Below are positions 48,873 to 59,617 of a DNA stretch of 64,000 nt, piece by piece. The notes under the pieces are model-generated. The model saw nothing but the letters and a program-made list of their open reading frames with translations, was not told where the DNA came from and made no database searches. How positions within the stretch are numbered: the stretch's first letter is position 1; each line of letters begins with the position of its first letter. Source of the stretch: Paralvinella palmiformis (Eukaryota; Annelida; Polychaeta; Terebellida; Alvinellidae); the NCBI GenBank assembly GCA_025642065.1, contig JAODUP010000355.1:476501-540500 (forward strand), read 5' to 3'. A program made the translations under genes and the position numbers.

Positions 48873-50310
48873 AGCTTACTTAAGAAGCCTACCTTAGATC
48901 CTATATACTTTACCACTGCATTATCGGCCTGTTATTGTGTCTTGTACCTTATTGAAGCTTCTTGAATTGTATTTACTCGAATATATACCTAAATTATATT
49001 TATCATGAATTTAGTGACCTACAATTTGGATTTGTTGCCGGTAAAGGCACCAATATGGCCACATCATTGGCCAATGATGTTATTACGTATTGTACAAAAC
49101 GTGGTTCACCAGTTTACACGTGTTCATTAGACGCAAAGGGAGCTTTTGACGTTGTCCCGGATGCTAGTTTCATTTCAAAAGGCAGTCAATGTTATACTTG
49201 ATCACTGTTGAGTGATAATGGTGAAGTGGTATCGTTCTATATCTGTACAGATTAAATGGGGTTCTATATTGAGCGAACCAATTAAAGTTTGCAAAAGAGC
49301 ACGCCAAACGCGGCTATCTGAACTTTTCCTGTTTAACCTTTTTTTTATCAAAATTTGATCAATGAATTGTCTCAATGTATAGGTGGTATTAATAATAATA
49401 ATGTATCTTTTAATGTATTTTGCGTGCCGATGTGTCGTTAAACAACATTCATCCATCCATCTTTTAATGTATTTTGCTACGCTGACGATTTAATGTTGGC
49501 CAGTTTGACTTTTTTTCTGGTTTGCAACATATAATTGATGTTGCAAACAAATATATTACAGAGCATCGTTTGCGGTTTAATCCATCAAAAACTGAATGTA
49601 TTGTAATTTAGCTCCACGCCTTGAGTGGAAGTTTAACGATGTGAAACTTAAAGAAAGTGACAGTGTGAACTATTTCTGTGTCTCATTATCTCACGATAAG
49701 CCAAATATACACGTTTATAATATAATTAATGTTTGATGGGGGGAGGGGGGCGTATTTCCACGCAAGGCGCTGATTTTAATAACAATAATTCAGATAGTGA
49801 TCATTTATCCTACCATTGGAAGGCGGAAGTTAGACCTGTTTTAACATATTGTTGTAATTCTATGTATATAAGTTGCAAGGAAAAGTTGCAGACAAAATTA
49901 CTTCAAGCCAGTGCAGGTTTGCGCAAATACTGCAAAAGTACAAATGTTCTGAAAGCCCTGAATGTAAATAAGATAGAAACGACTGTCGAAATAAGTTCGC
50001 TGGATTTGATTCGCGCCATATTTTGTAATGCTTCACGAGCAAGGTGATTTTATTATCATCTTTTAAATATGCATGTCCGTGACAAGCTAGTTGGTCACAC
50101 TGATCTTATCGCCAGAGTAAAAACCAACTTTAATTTAAACACGACATATCTTAATTTTAAAATAATTCTTATTGATAAACATGCCGACAAAACAAGAATT
50201 GGTTTAAAGAAGCGTTACATGGTAGAAGATGGGTTGACAGACAGTATAAGGCAGCTATTGTTGAGCCGTGATCTTTACGATCGTCATGTATTAAATATGT
50301 TGTTGGTGTT
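48873..50310 (+). pseudogene. Second non-LTR reverse transcriptase relic
   Basis: RT motifs appear in one frame with several stops: FSDLQFGFVAGKGTNMATSL, YTCSLDAKGAFDVVP (motif A), FNVFCYADDLMLAS (YADD at 49478-49489) and RFNPSKTECIV. A thumb/C-terminal region follows: WKAEVRPVLTYCCNSMYISC, ASAGLRKYCKSTNVLKALNV and a final open stretch at 50069-50317. The family differs from the L2-like copy just upstream. A 54-bp disruption (insertion plus target duplication) lies just before YADD. It is followed by an AT repeat at 50376-50432. Confidence 0.85.
49424..49458 (+). mobile_element. 35-bp retroelement 3'-tail insertion with 19-bp target duplication
   Basis: ATCTTTTAATGTATTTTGC is present at 49405-49423 and again, perfectly, at 49459-49477. 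The 35 bp between start GTGCCGATGTGTCGTTAAAC and end in ATTC/ATCC units, the style of a SINE or LINE 3' tail. It splits the RT frame immediately upstream of the YADD motif. Confidence 0.8.
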
Positions 50311-50368
50311 ATTTTAATGTTGACACATGACATGTGTATTCTATGTATCTTCTTTTGAAGGCTAAATA

Positions 50369-50436
<68 letters not shown>

Positions 50437-50708
50437 ACATAATAGTGTATTGCTATATATATACAGATATTTTAATTATCTATGTAACTTGACATATGCT
50501 ATATGTTAAAGAAGTACACAATTAGCACATCGATCAACAAATCTATTATCTGTTATCTACGATGAAAATCCTGACCAGTATAAAACAATTATCATAAGGA
50601 CTACATTTAAGGCTAACGACCATCAAATCAGCTTCGGTTTGTAAACTGATAAAAAAAAACGCTACCTAGCAACGCGGAGTCCCTTCTGGAACTTAACAAT
50701 TAATACAA

Positions 50709-50890
50709 GGCGACTGTTCTGGATTATAAACTCTTTCGCGTTGGATCACAGATCACTACCACCTGAGTTCGAATATCGGCGTGGGCATATCTGAAGGGTG
50801 TTTCATCTTCGACTTCGCTCATTACATTTCGCTCGGCTCATTTAGCTTACCGTGTGCACAAAAGTGGCCGTAAAACATCGATCATTATCA
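50709..50890 (+). repeat. SINE family A, copy 6
   Basis: Body GGATCACAGATCACTACCAC with B-box-like GAGTTCGAATATCGG, then GGGCATATCTGAAGGGTGTT, CATTTAGCTTACCGTGTGCA and tail GTAAAACATCGATCATTATC. The extreme head is altered. Confidence 0.85.
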
Positions 50891-51471
50891 ATATAATATA
50901 TTTTAAAAATGGCGGTTATAATATAAATCTTCTTTTGGTGTTAGTTGTCACAATTTGGTCACGTGGGGTGTTATGTCTTACCATAACATCGTCCGTCTTC
51001 TCTTCTGGTGTAATGGCAAGTGAAAGAGAGCAATTGTTCCCGACCTAATCCGAACTAGTTCCGTTACGGGGATTCAATTATTATCCTGGTGTTACAGACT
51101 GTATCGGGAATAATCCTGAATAACGGCACTGTGATCAATTTAAAATGTTATTGTTTACGGCAAAGTTTGTGTTCGTTTTGAATTAAATGGGACGGGTCAC
51201 TTCCGAGTGTAATCATCCAGGTTATCGATGTAACGGACATCGGTCCAGACTCAGTAATTAGGGTTGGGGATAGTTAATAATAAAATAATAAAACAGATTT
51301 AATAAAACGCTCTTACTAGCAGGCGCCATTCAGGGGTGTGCTGTAAAGTGATACCCCAAATAATATGTGATTTGACCTATAATCATTAATAATTTGTGAA
51401 AACTTTTAACGGATGAATTTTCCAAACAAATTTAATTTCTAGAAATTGTTTAAAGTTTCAGTCGCTCGTCA

Positions 51472-51514
<43 letters not shown>

Positions 51515-51923
51515 GACTCCATGTCGAGTATAACCAAATTGAGAGTAAGGTATAACAAATTTATTAGGCTACGGTAGGCGAGATAACGCCAATTCGATGT
51601 TTGCAATCAAAGCAATTGATTCGTATGAAGCAAGGATGCGTAAAGCATATTTCACATTTCGCCAGAAAGGTTGTTGTCGTCTATAAATAATATTGATACT
51701 TGTATTATTACCAACACACGGTTGCGACATAACTATATGTGACAGCAGTGGGATAATTCTTTATGTATTTGTCATAACCATTGAATGTTTCATCTTATAT
51801 TGACAAATATTTGTGCTACTGTAATTTAGTATGCTATTTTCTATTGTAATCTAGTTTTTGTTTTAATGTCAAGTATGTATGAATGTACGCACTATGGGTG
51901 TTTTACCTGAAATAAAATATATC

Positions 51924-51982
<59 letters not shown>

Positions 51983-52714
51983 TCATCGTCGCCGTGATGG
52001 ATCTATACGATGTTTCTGAGAGTTGAAGGTTATCCACCATTAGTTACTGTGTTAATAGTTCTGTTGTCACATGGACTGTGGTAAATCTTGAGACAACATT
52101 GAGTGTTAGACAGGTTATCATTCATCATATATTCGTATGGAATAGAGTATGTAATAATATTCCCCCTGAATTATCAAGACCCCTTCCCTTAATTGTTCGG
52201 ATCTTTGATTATTGTATGTATTTTTCTCTCTTGTACATCGTAGTACTTCACTCAACACTTCGGCGTCGCACTCTCTTTAAGGATTGTCTCGGTGTTCAGT
52301 TGTTCTTGGTATTCGGACAGAGTTCTCTAAGTGTTCCCCTTGAAAAAAGTCCAATTACTGGTAGTACTCCGGTTGAACTATTCCACAACGACGTAGATCT
52401 CATCTCAATATACTTCCTATTTCTATATCCTTTCTTCAAGTAACTCACCACTGATTATCAGTCTAAAGTAGAGGCCACAATCCCTATTACAATAATCTTT
52501 GCATTTTCACGGATGTTCATCTTTCGGACATCTTCCTGTTTCTTTGATTCGGCTACACTTATTTTGGGTTCCAGAGTAGATTATTAATTTGTTCAATGCA
52601 CATACCTTTTTTTCCGGTTGAGTATGAGATTGCATGTTCTCAGCCATATAAATAGTTGAGGTAAGTTGCCGTCAAGTTTGGCTTCAATGCGAATACAGAT
52701 CAAAGTGTTATTAG
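50891..52714. other. Unassigned interval with AT repeats
   Basis: AT repeats at 51475-51511 and 51930-51978. A 121-codon plus-strand ORF at 52078-52443 is unrecognised and T-rich. No gene identified. Confidence 0.6.
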
Positions 52715-52929
52715 TTATGCTAATTCAATTGGGTATACCCGTAACGATGTCTGGGTGGCATTCTGAAGCACTTTTGCGGCAGAGTTTACTCCAAACATCC
52801 GGGTTTTGTTATGCATCGCCACAGTTTCGGATTTACAGTGATTAAGGTGATGAGGATGTACCTTTGAGTCGGATCCCAGTTCCGCAGCCCCGCTTTCTTC
52901 GGATCAAGTTTGGTGAAATAAATGAACTG
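52715..52929 (-). pseudogene. Decayed protein-coding fragment, family not identified
   Basis: The minus strand reads QFIYFTKLDPKKAGLRNWDP then TQRYILI. After a frame change it reads SETVAMHNKTRMFGVNSAAK and VLQNATQTSLRVYPIELA, then a stop. Two long, non-repetitive, protein-like pieces in adjacent frames imply a once-coding exon or mobile-element ORF with a frameshift near 52,840. I could not place the family. Confidence 0.45.
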
Positions 52930-53667
52930 TTTAGTTGGAGTATGTGACGTTCTTGTATGTTGATACAGATATGGATTTATTAAAAATGTTTGTTTGTTTT
53001 ATCCGAGTTATCTGGCCACAGATAAACAGTCCTCTTGTTAGATTACTTTGAAATTTAAACAATTGGAAGTTGTGTGTTGTCTTATTTATAATCCACCAAC
53101 AGAGACAATATAGCAACGATGACGAATTAAATTTTCCGGTTTATCACCTTCCTAGACGAGTGTTTGTTTTTTTTAAATAATTTTTCTATCGGCATTTGTC
53201 AAAGCTACGACATATAATGGTTTAGGGGCTAATATCTAAGGAAATTATATGAGATGATCAGGCCGGTGTTGATTCCGGGGGGGGGGGGGCACCAGAGATT
53301 TGCGGCGCACGTACTGTTCCACCAACTGCCCTCCAGATGTGCGTCCCTTATAAACACTCCAGTATTTAAAAAACGTACACAAACACACACAGTGTTGTAT
53401 ACGTAATTATCTTAATATTAACATAATATAATAGAATAAATGAAATATTAAAATTGTTAGGCTTTTGTTATGAATATTTCACAATGCTATCCGATTAAAC
53501 TCTCCCAATAATAATGGGAAGCCAATTTCTTCTCGTTTATGGCAAACCACCAGATGACCGTTGACCTATTTAGGTTTTTGGGCCTGACGATGTTACATCG
53601 GTCAAATTCTGACAGGTCACTCAGTATATTTGGTTATGGTTAGGTTTACTATTGTCGTTTATGGGTG

Positions 53668-53959
53668 GTGTGATGCCGGGCCGTCTTAAAGCACGGGCAC
53701 GCTGGGAAGTTGCCCGCGGGGCCACCAAGAGCATATGCTAATATATATGTATGTCGTAACTTGTTGTCAATAAATAAATACTATACTAAACACACTTAAA
53801 CACTGATTTTGTTGGAAGTACAAATACAATAAATATATGTTTAATTTTATCTACTGTTCAATTTTTTTAATTCGTGTCAATGGTTGTGTATATAGGGGCT
53901 CCAGTGCACTGCTTTTCCCGGGGGACCTATAATGCTGCTAAAACGGCTCTGGTGTGATG
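53668..53959. mobile_element. hAT-like MITE, 276 bp, with 8-bp target duplications
   Basis: GTGTGATG at 53668-53675 is repeated exactly at 53952-53959. The element between (53676-53951) starts CCGGGCCGTCTTAA and ends so that its reverse complement starts CAGAGCCGTTTTAG, about 10 of 14 matching. Eight-bp duplications and a CAG-G-like terminus fit the hAT superfamily. There is no coding capacity. Confidence 0.75.
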
Positions 53960-54880
53960 GTGCATAAATTATGGGATAGTAAAACCCGTTTAATTGTGGG
54001 AAACAATCGATTCCTGATAATTACTAAAACGGACGGTTTCTCATAAACCAATTTCGGTTATGATTTGAACGAACATGTAAAGGTTTTATGGGCAGTTTGT
54101 TATCCGTTTGTATTAAGCTAAATCAAATTTTATTTTAAAACATGATTCATACACTTCCACGAGTCATGTATGATTTTCCAGGAGTTTTCAGGACATTTGT
54201 TTATCACGACATATCTACTTTTCCAGGATCAAATCAATATTTTCCAGGAGTATTTTGACATTTGATAAATGGAACAGATATACGCGATGCCATTTTTATA
54301 TGTGAATGTTAGACAATAAGTATCCATGCAGAGATGCACGAATCTCTAGGATCTCGTTTTACATGAAATGATCTAGCATAATGTATACGTACACCACAAA
54401 TCTTATTACACCAGAAACAATGAATACTAAACTTACTAATTTTAGCTTTTATTACAAATGCTCAATGGAAACGATATTCCTTTTAATGAAGTGCAAAATA
54501 TTCGCAATTTATATACATTAACCTTTTAACGATTGAACTTTTTCATCACGTTTGATTTCTATAAGTCTGCTAATTTTCTGGATTTTATCCGCCGGAAAGA
54601 GGTAAACCCATAAACGTGACTATGACTATAGTATAATATGACAAAGAACCGTTTTTTTGTGTGTGTGTGCGTGTGGGCACGCACAGGCATATGTGTGAAT
54701 CGTTTTCAAAAATACCCATTCGTGTAGTATCCCGTAACAGTGGTGTAGTCAGGTCAATATATGATTTGACCCCAATTTTTTTGGGGGGGGTTTAAGTGAT
54801 TCAGTGTATCATGGACAATACAAGAAAAAAAAGTCTCCCGAAATCAGATGCCGGGAAAGGGTTTAATTTACATAATTTCA

Positions 54881-56953
54881 AGATGGCGGCCCCAAAAATT
54901 TCAATGTACAGAAAACATTTTTATGCTTCAATTTACACCCTATAAATGCATCACCAAGATATAGAACATAATACCAATATACCTAATAAACGTATTAACA
55001 ATGTCCTATGACGTCGATATGACGTCATGATGTAATGTGTAACTAATTTAGATTTTAATTCCATTTGTGTTTGCAAAGTTGTCAATAATACAGATGTGAA
55101 ATATCCTTATTCAGATCTTTCTACATTGAAAACAATCTGACGCCATGTGACGTGACATCATGTGACATCAAATGCAATGGGAAAATACGGTACAGGTATT
55201 GTAAATATATAACACAGTTATCAGTGTCATCGAGGTCAGAATCCATGTCTGGTGACGGGTTGAAAGGGTTTTCATATGATTCAACTTGACACTCAATTTG
55301 ACATTCAAGCTCACGTACATGGTAACCCATATCATCGACAAGTACAACGTCTTGAGGTACACGCAGTTTGACAATTGCAATGGACAACTTTAAGTAGACT
55401 GTCTGGGGCTGCAGAGATGCCACCAATCACTGGCTGGAAACGGTTAATCTCGCATTTCCAATCCCAGTCTGGTGCATTCAGATTGGCCGCATTACGCAAC
55501 CATGTCATGATTTGGTAAAAACATCTCAAGGAGTGGAATTTTGTTGCCGACGCAGTAGGGGGAGCCATCTGAATTTACAAAGCTTGTTGCATAAACAACC
55601 TTCTTTTTTAGTATACTAAGACTCAAACTGGCTAGGTTATCCGTTGGTTTTCCACTGACGAGCAATACCATGGCTTTGTATCCATTCTGTTCTATTACAT
55701 CACATGTTAGTAGAGCAAACTGCACATGATTCAAAATCTTTGTCACATTTGACAAATTTCTGAAACAATGACGTTTTCCCGACACCAAATATTCTAGAAG
55801 TTGTGTCACATCCTGTGAAAGCATGAATGAACAGTAAGTGAAAGCGCAGGGCTTACCCAACAGGAGTTTTAGTTTATTGATGTTATAAACTCGGATCTTT
55901 TTCCATCAATAGTTAAAATGTTATGAGCGACATTGCCAGCTGCACACACCACCATATCAGGCGATGGTCCTCCTAACACATCTGACGTAACCACATCAGC
56001 AGCATTCTTTTGAAATCTCCGTACCTCTGCATAGGATGAGCAAAACCCCATCGTGAATAACGTGGACTCGTACAGCTAGTGGAGTTGGGATGCAAGTCCG
56101 ATTTGCAATGGAGTCACAACAGCACGGGGCCGAAATTGAATGACCGATGGAGGCAACTTTTTCATATTTGTCCACACCAATAAGCACGAACTTCAGCATG
56201 AACCAAAGGGACATCGGGAGTTAGTCCAGGGCGGGACCTAGCTTAAGATTTCGCGATGGCCGGTATTGATCAGTGACTGGTGGAACATTGATTGGTCTTG
56301 CTATCGTTCTTCATAAACTTCGCGGCCGTTTTTATGATAGCAAGCTTCTGAATGTCCTCATATCCACCTGAAGGGCGCCTTTGAAGTAATCACGTAGTAG
56401 TTCGGATGTTTTTCTCTCATTGTGACAACGTCATTAAGGCCGTCTCCTTCGGCTACACACATATTGAATTACCATAGTGCCCTTTCAGTTTTTCCTCGAT
56501 GTATTGGTTCCCACATGGAGCAGTAAATAGATAGCCCCTCATTTTGCTCACAAGATCCGATATTGTCAACTGCCCTTCGTCATTTCTTTCTAGATATTAA
56601 CGTATTCATACGACTAAAAACAGAACACTGATTTATTACATAACGACCGGTGCTCATTAGTTACTCCCAAATATTCATGAAATGATTTGGGGGGTAACGA
56701 TGAGAGGTGATATCGCTAGGAAAAATCAGTTTCTTCATTTGACCTGGACATCTGATGGTGAAGTGTGCATCGGGGCGTCGTAACGATATACATGACGTCA
56801 TTTTGACGTCGTGGTGAGGTCATAGGACATTGCAAATATGCTTATTTGATTTGTTGGTACTATGTTTCTACCTGTTTTTAATGCATTTATGGGATGTAAA
56901 TTGAAGCATAAAAAAGTTTCCTGTACATTGAAATTATGGGGGACCGCCATCTT
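54881..56953 (-). mobile_element. Decayed element with inverted arms around a HAFTGCDTT-type ORF
   Basis: The arm at 54881-55028 is the reverse complement, with divergence, of 56790-56953. Shared text includes ATGCATTTATGGGATGTAAA/TTGAAGCATAAAAA, TACATTGAAATT, CCGCCATCTT and GTCATAGGACATTG. Between the arms, on the minus strand, lies the broken ORF described at 55150-56220. The termini are not resolved; CAGTGGTGTAGTCAGG at 54740 resembles a common DNA-transposon end but has no visible partner. Confidence 0.5.
55150..56220 (-). pseudogene. Frameshifted ORF of the HAFTGCDTT / CNCQTxC repeat-associated family
   Basis: Minus-strand pieces in order: VPLVHAEVRAYWCGQI, LLFIHAFTGCDTTSRIFGVG (just upstream of 55,800), LSILKKKVVYATSFVNSDGS, FHSLRCFYQIMTWLRNAANL, NAPDWDWK and LLKVVHCNCQTACTSRRCTC. 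Proteins with a HAFTGCDTT motif, an (R/C)(Y/F)xQ...W segment and a Cys-rich end are abundant as multicopy ORFs in molluscs and cnidarians and are thought to be mobile; their function is not known to me. At least four frameshifts or stops show this copy is dead. Confidence 0.65.
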
Positions 56954-57937
56954 TGGAATGCCTGCACCGTATGATCACTTGTTTTGACAGGTATACATGC
57001 TACATGTTTGATCCCAGCTCCAAGCTTGATAAGCTGGGGTTTTCAAAATGCTTAGGGTGAATTAATTCCATTTTCAAGATGGTTTTCCAGGGGTGTATTG
57101 AAGGAAAAAAAACAAGGACTATTCCAAGACTTTCCAGGAGTGGTATTAAAATCAAGTATATTCCAGGATGCGTTTCTCTCATTGTGACAACGTCATTAAG
57201 GCCGTCTCCTTCGGCTACACATATATTGAATTACCATAGTGCCCTTTCAGTTTTTCCTCGATGTATTGGTTCCCATATGGAGCAGTAAATAGATAGCCCC
57301 TCATTTTGCTCACAAGATCCGATATTGTCAACTGCCCTTCGTCATTTTTTTCTAGATATTAACGTATTCATACGACTAAAAAAAGAACACTGATTTATTA
57401 CATAACGACCGGTGCTCATTAGTTACTCCCAAATATTCATGAAATGATTTGGGGGGTAACGTTGAGAGGTGATATCGCTAGGAAAAATCAGTTTCTTCAT
57501 TTGACCGGGACATCTGATGGTGAAGTGTGCATCGGGGCGTCGTAACGATATACATGACGTCATTTTGACGTCGTGGTGAGGTCATAGGACATTGCAAATA
57601 TGCTTATTTGATTTGTTGGTACTATGTTTCTACCTGTTTTTAATGCATTTATGGGATGTAAATTGAAGCATAAAAAAGTTTCCTGTACATTGAAATTATG
57701 GGGGACCGCCATCTTTGGAATGCCTGCACCGTATGATCACTTGTTTTGACAGGTATACATGCTACATGTTTGATCCCAGCTCCAAGCTTGATAAGCTGGG
57801 GTTTTCAAAATGCTTAGGGTGAATTAATTCCATTTTCAAGATGGTTTTCCAGGGGTGTATTGAAGAAGAAAAAAAACAAGGACTATTCCAAGACTTTCCA
57901 GGAGTGGTATTAAAATCAAGTATATTCCAGGATGCGT
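56411..57937. repeat. 762-bp tandem duplication, two nearly identical units
   Basis: Unit 1 runs about 56411-57172 and unit 2 about 57173-57937. For example ATTGTGACAACGTCATTAAG starts at 56419 and 57181, and TGATCCCAGCTCCAAGCTTG at 57009 and 57771, an offset of 762 bp. Differences are a handful of substitutions and a 2-bp indel. The right inverted arm of the adjacent element lies inside and is therefore duplicated (second copy about 57552-57715). Confidence 0.93.
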
Positions 57938-59191
57938 GCGAATCCACCACAATCTTCTGCACCCGACCGGTCTGTTCCCTTGATCCCAAACTTCTTTCGT
58001 CCAAGGAATATGGCATAGGTATCTGGTCTGGTTTTGTCGCGTCTCAGAATTCGTTTAACCGAAAATAAGCGCAGTAAGAGTTTTAATTGAATTGAATAAC
58101 ATGAAGGATGAAACATTCTTAATTCAGACGTTGGCCTGAAGTGAATAACCTATAACCTCGGTCCTTGAAGTTTATGATCGACTGAGCTATAGCTAGGTTT
58201 TGGATATGAAGAGGTGGAAGATTATTTGCGTACCTTTTGATTAAATGAAAATTCATAGACATTTACTGGACACATACTACGTAAAGTAATAGCACACAAG
58301 CCGAAATGTACTTCCACTTCAATGAAAACTTACATGAATCGATTTTACTTCGCATATTACAAGCATGCTTGTACTTTCCATGTTAAGTAGATGTGCATGA
58401 AAGGAAAATCAATATTTACATTCGGCAAACTGGGAATATTCATATTATTTATACATATAGTCGTGAAATGATTAAAACATTTGTCTATATATAAAAATAA
58501 CACAGAGTACACATACTGATAAATCAGGTAATAACAATTTATTAAAATAACCATCCAACATTCCCATTGTAAATTAAGTATAACAAATAACAGGTAACGC
58601 TGTACATGACCGTCGTGAGCAAAAATATGTTCTCTATTCCTTCGGCAGAACCACTAACGTATAATAATGTTATATACAGATCAGCAAAATGTAACAAAAA
58701 CATAACAAAAAAAAGATTATTTCTGGACGATATCGTTTCCTGGTAAAGTTCAACCCATCCTGCAATAAATGATAAACATTGCAGCACTTGGTTACCAACT
58801 ATAACTGGTTCACAGTACGGACAATGTGGCTCATTGCATAAAGTCTTATATCAGTGTCAGCCGAGTGAAGACGCCTTAAATTGTGATAGTGGCACGCACA
58901 CACACACACACACACGCGCGCACACAAATGGTGGTAAACATGTAGTACAGAACTATAACATAATACAAATAGGGACCCTAATACAGAACTTCGAGTTTAA
59001 TATAAATTATTAAATAATAGCACATCATTATCAATATTTATCTCTGTGATAAGCACATGTTGCTATGGAAACTGTTAAAGGACACAAACAGAATCAATTT
59101 TCTTAAAATTAAATGCAGCTGATTTTTCTAGTGTAAAAATTCTAATGACTATTATTTCATTTTGTAAAACTTCTACTGACCACACATGATG

Positions 59192-59238
<47 letters not shown>

Positions 59239-59250
59239 CATACATAAACA

Positions 59251-59285
<35 letters not shown>

Positions 59286-59576
59286 AAGTATCTTGGAAAT
59301 GAGGACTTTTACTATCTACTTTGTTATTGTCATTGACACAAACAACTATTTACAAACAAAAAGCACTTAATTAAGAATGCACAAAGTGAGATATTAAAGT
59401 AAGGCCCTGATTCCATGTTATAATTAATATAGCTAAATAGAAAACAAACTTGATCACAGAATAAGGAATGACTTTGTACATCTGGATACTTACAGGAATA
59501 ATAAGATAAACATATACATATTATACACAATCAAATTATAGCACGTTAACATCCGTCCAATAACCTTGTTTAAAAG

Positions 59577-59617
<41 letters not shown>

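Noticed and set aside
52078..52443. 121-codon plus-strand ORF as a gene
   Set aside because: No recognised domain, composition typical of T-rich noncoding DNA, and no flanking splice or poly(A) pattern that would support it.
56411..57937. CRISPR-like or satellite array
   Set aside because: Only two long units of 762 bp with no spacers; a tandem duplication explains it.
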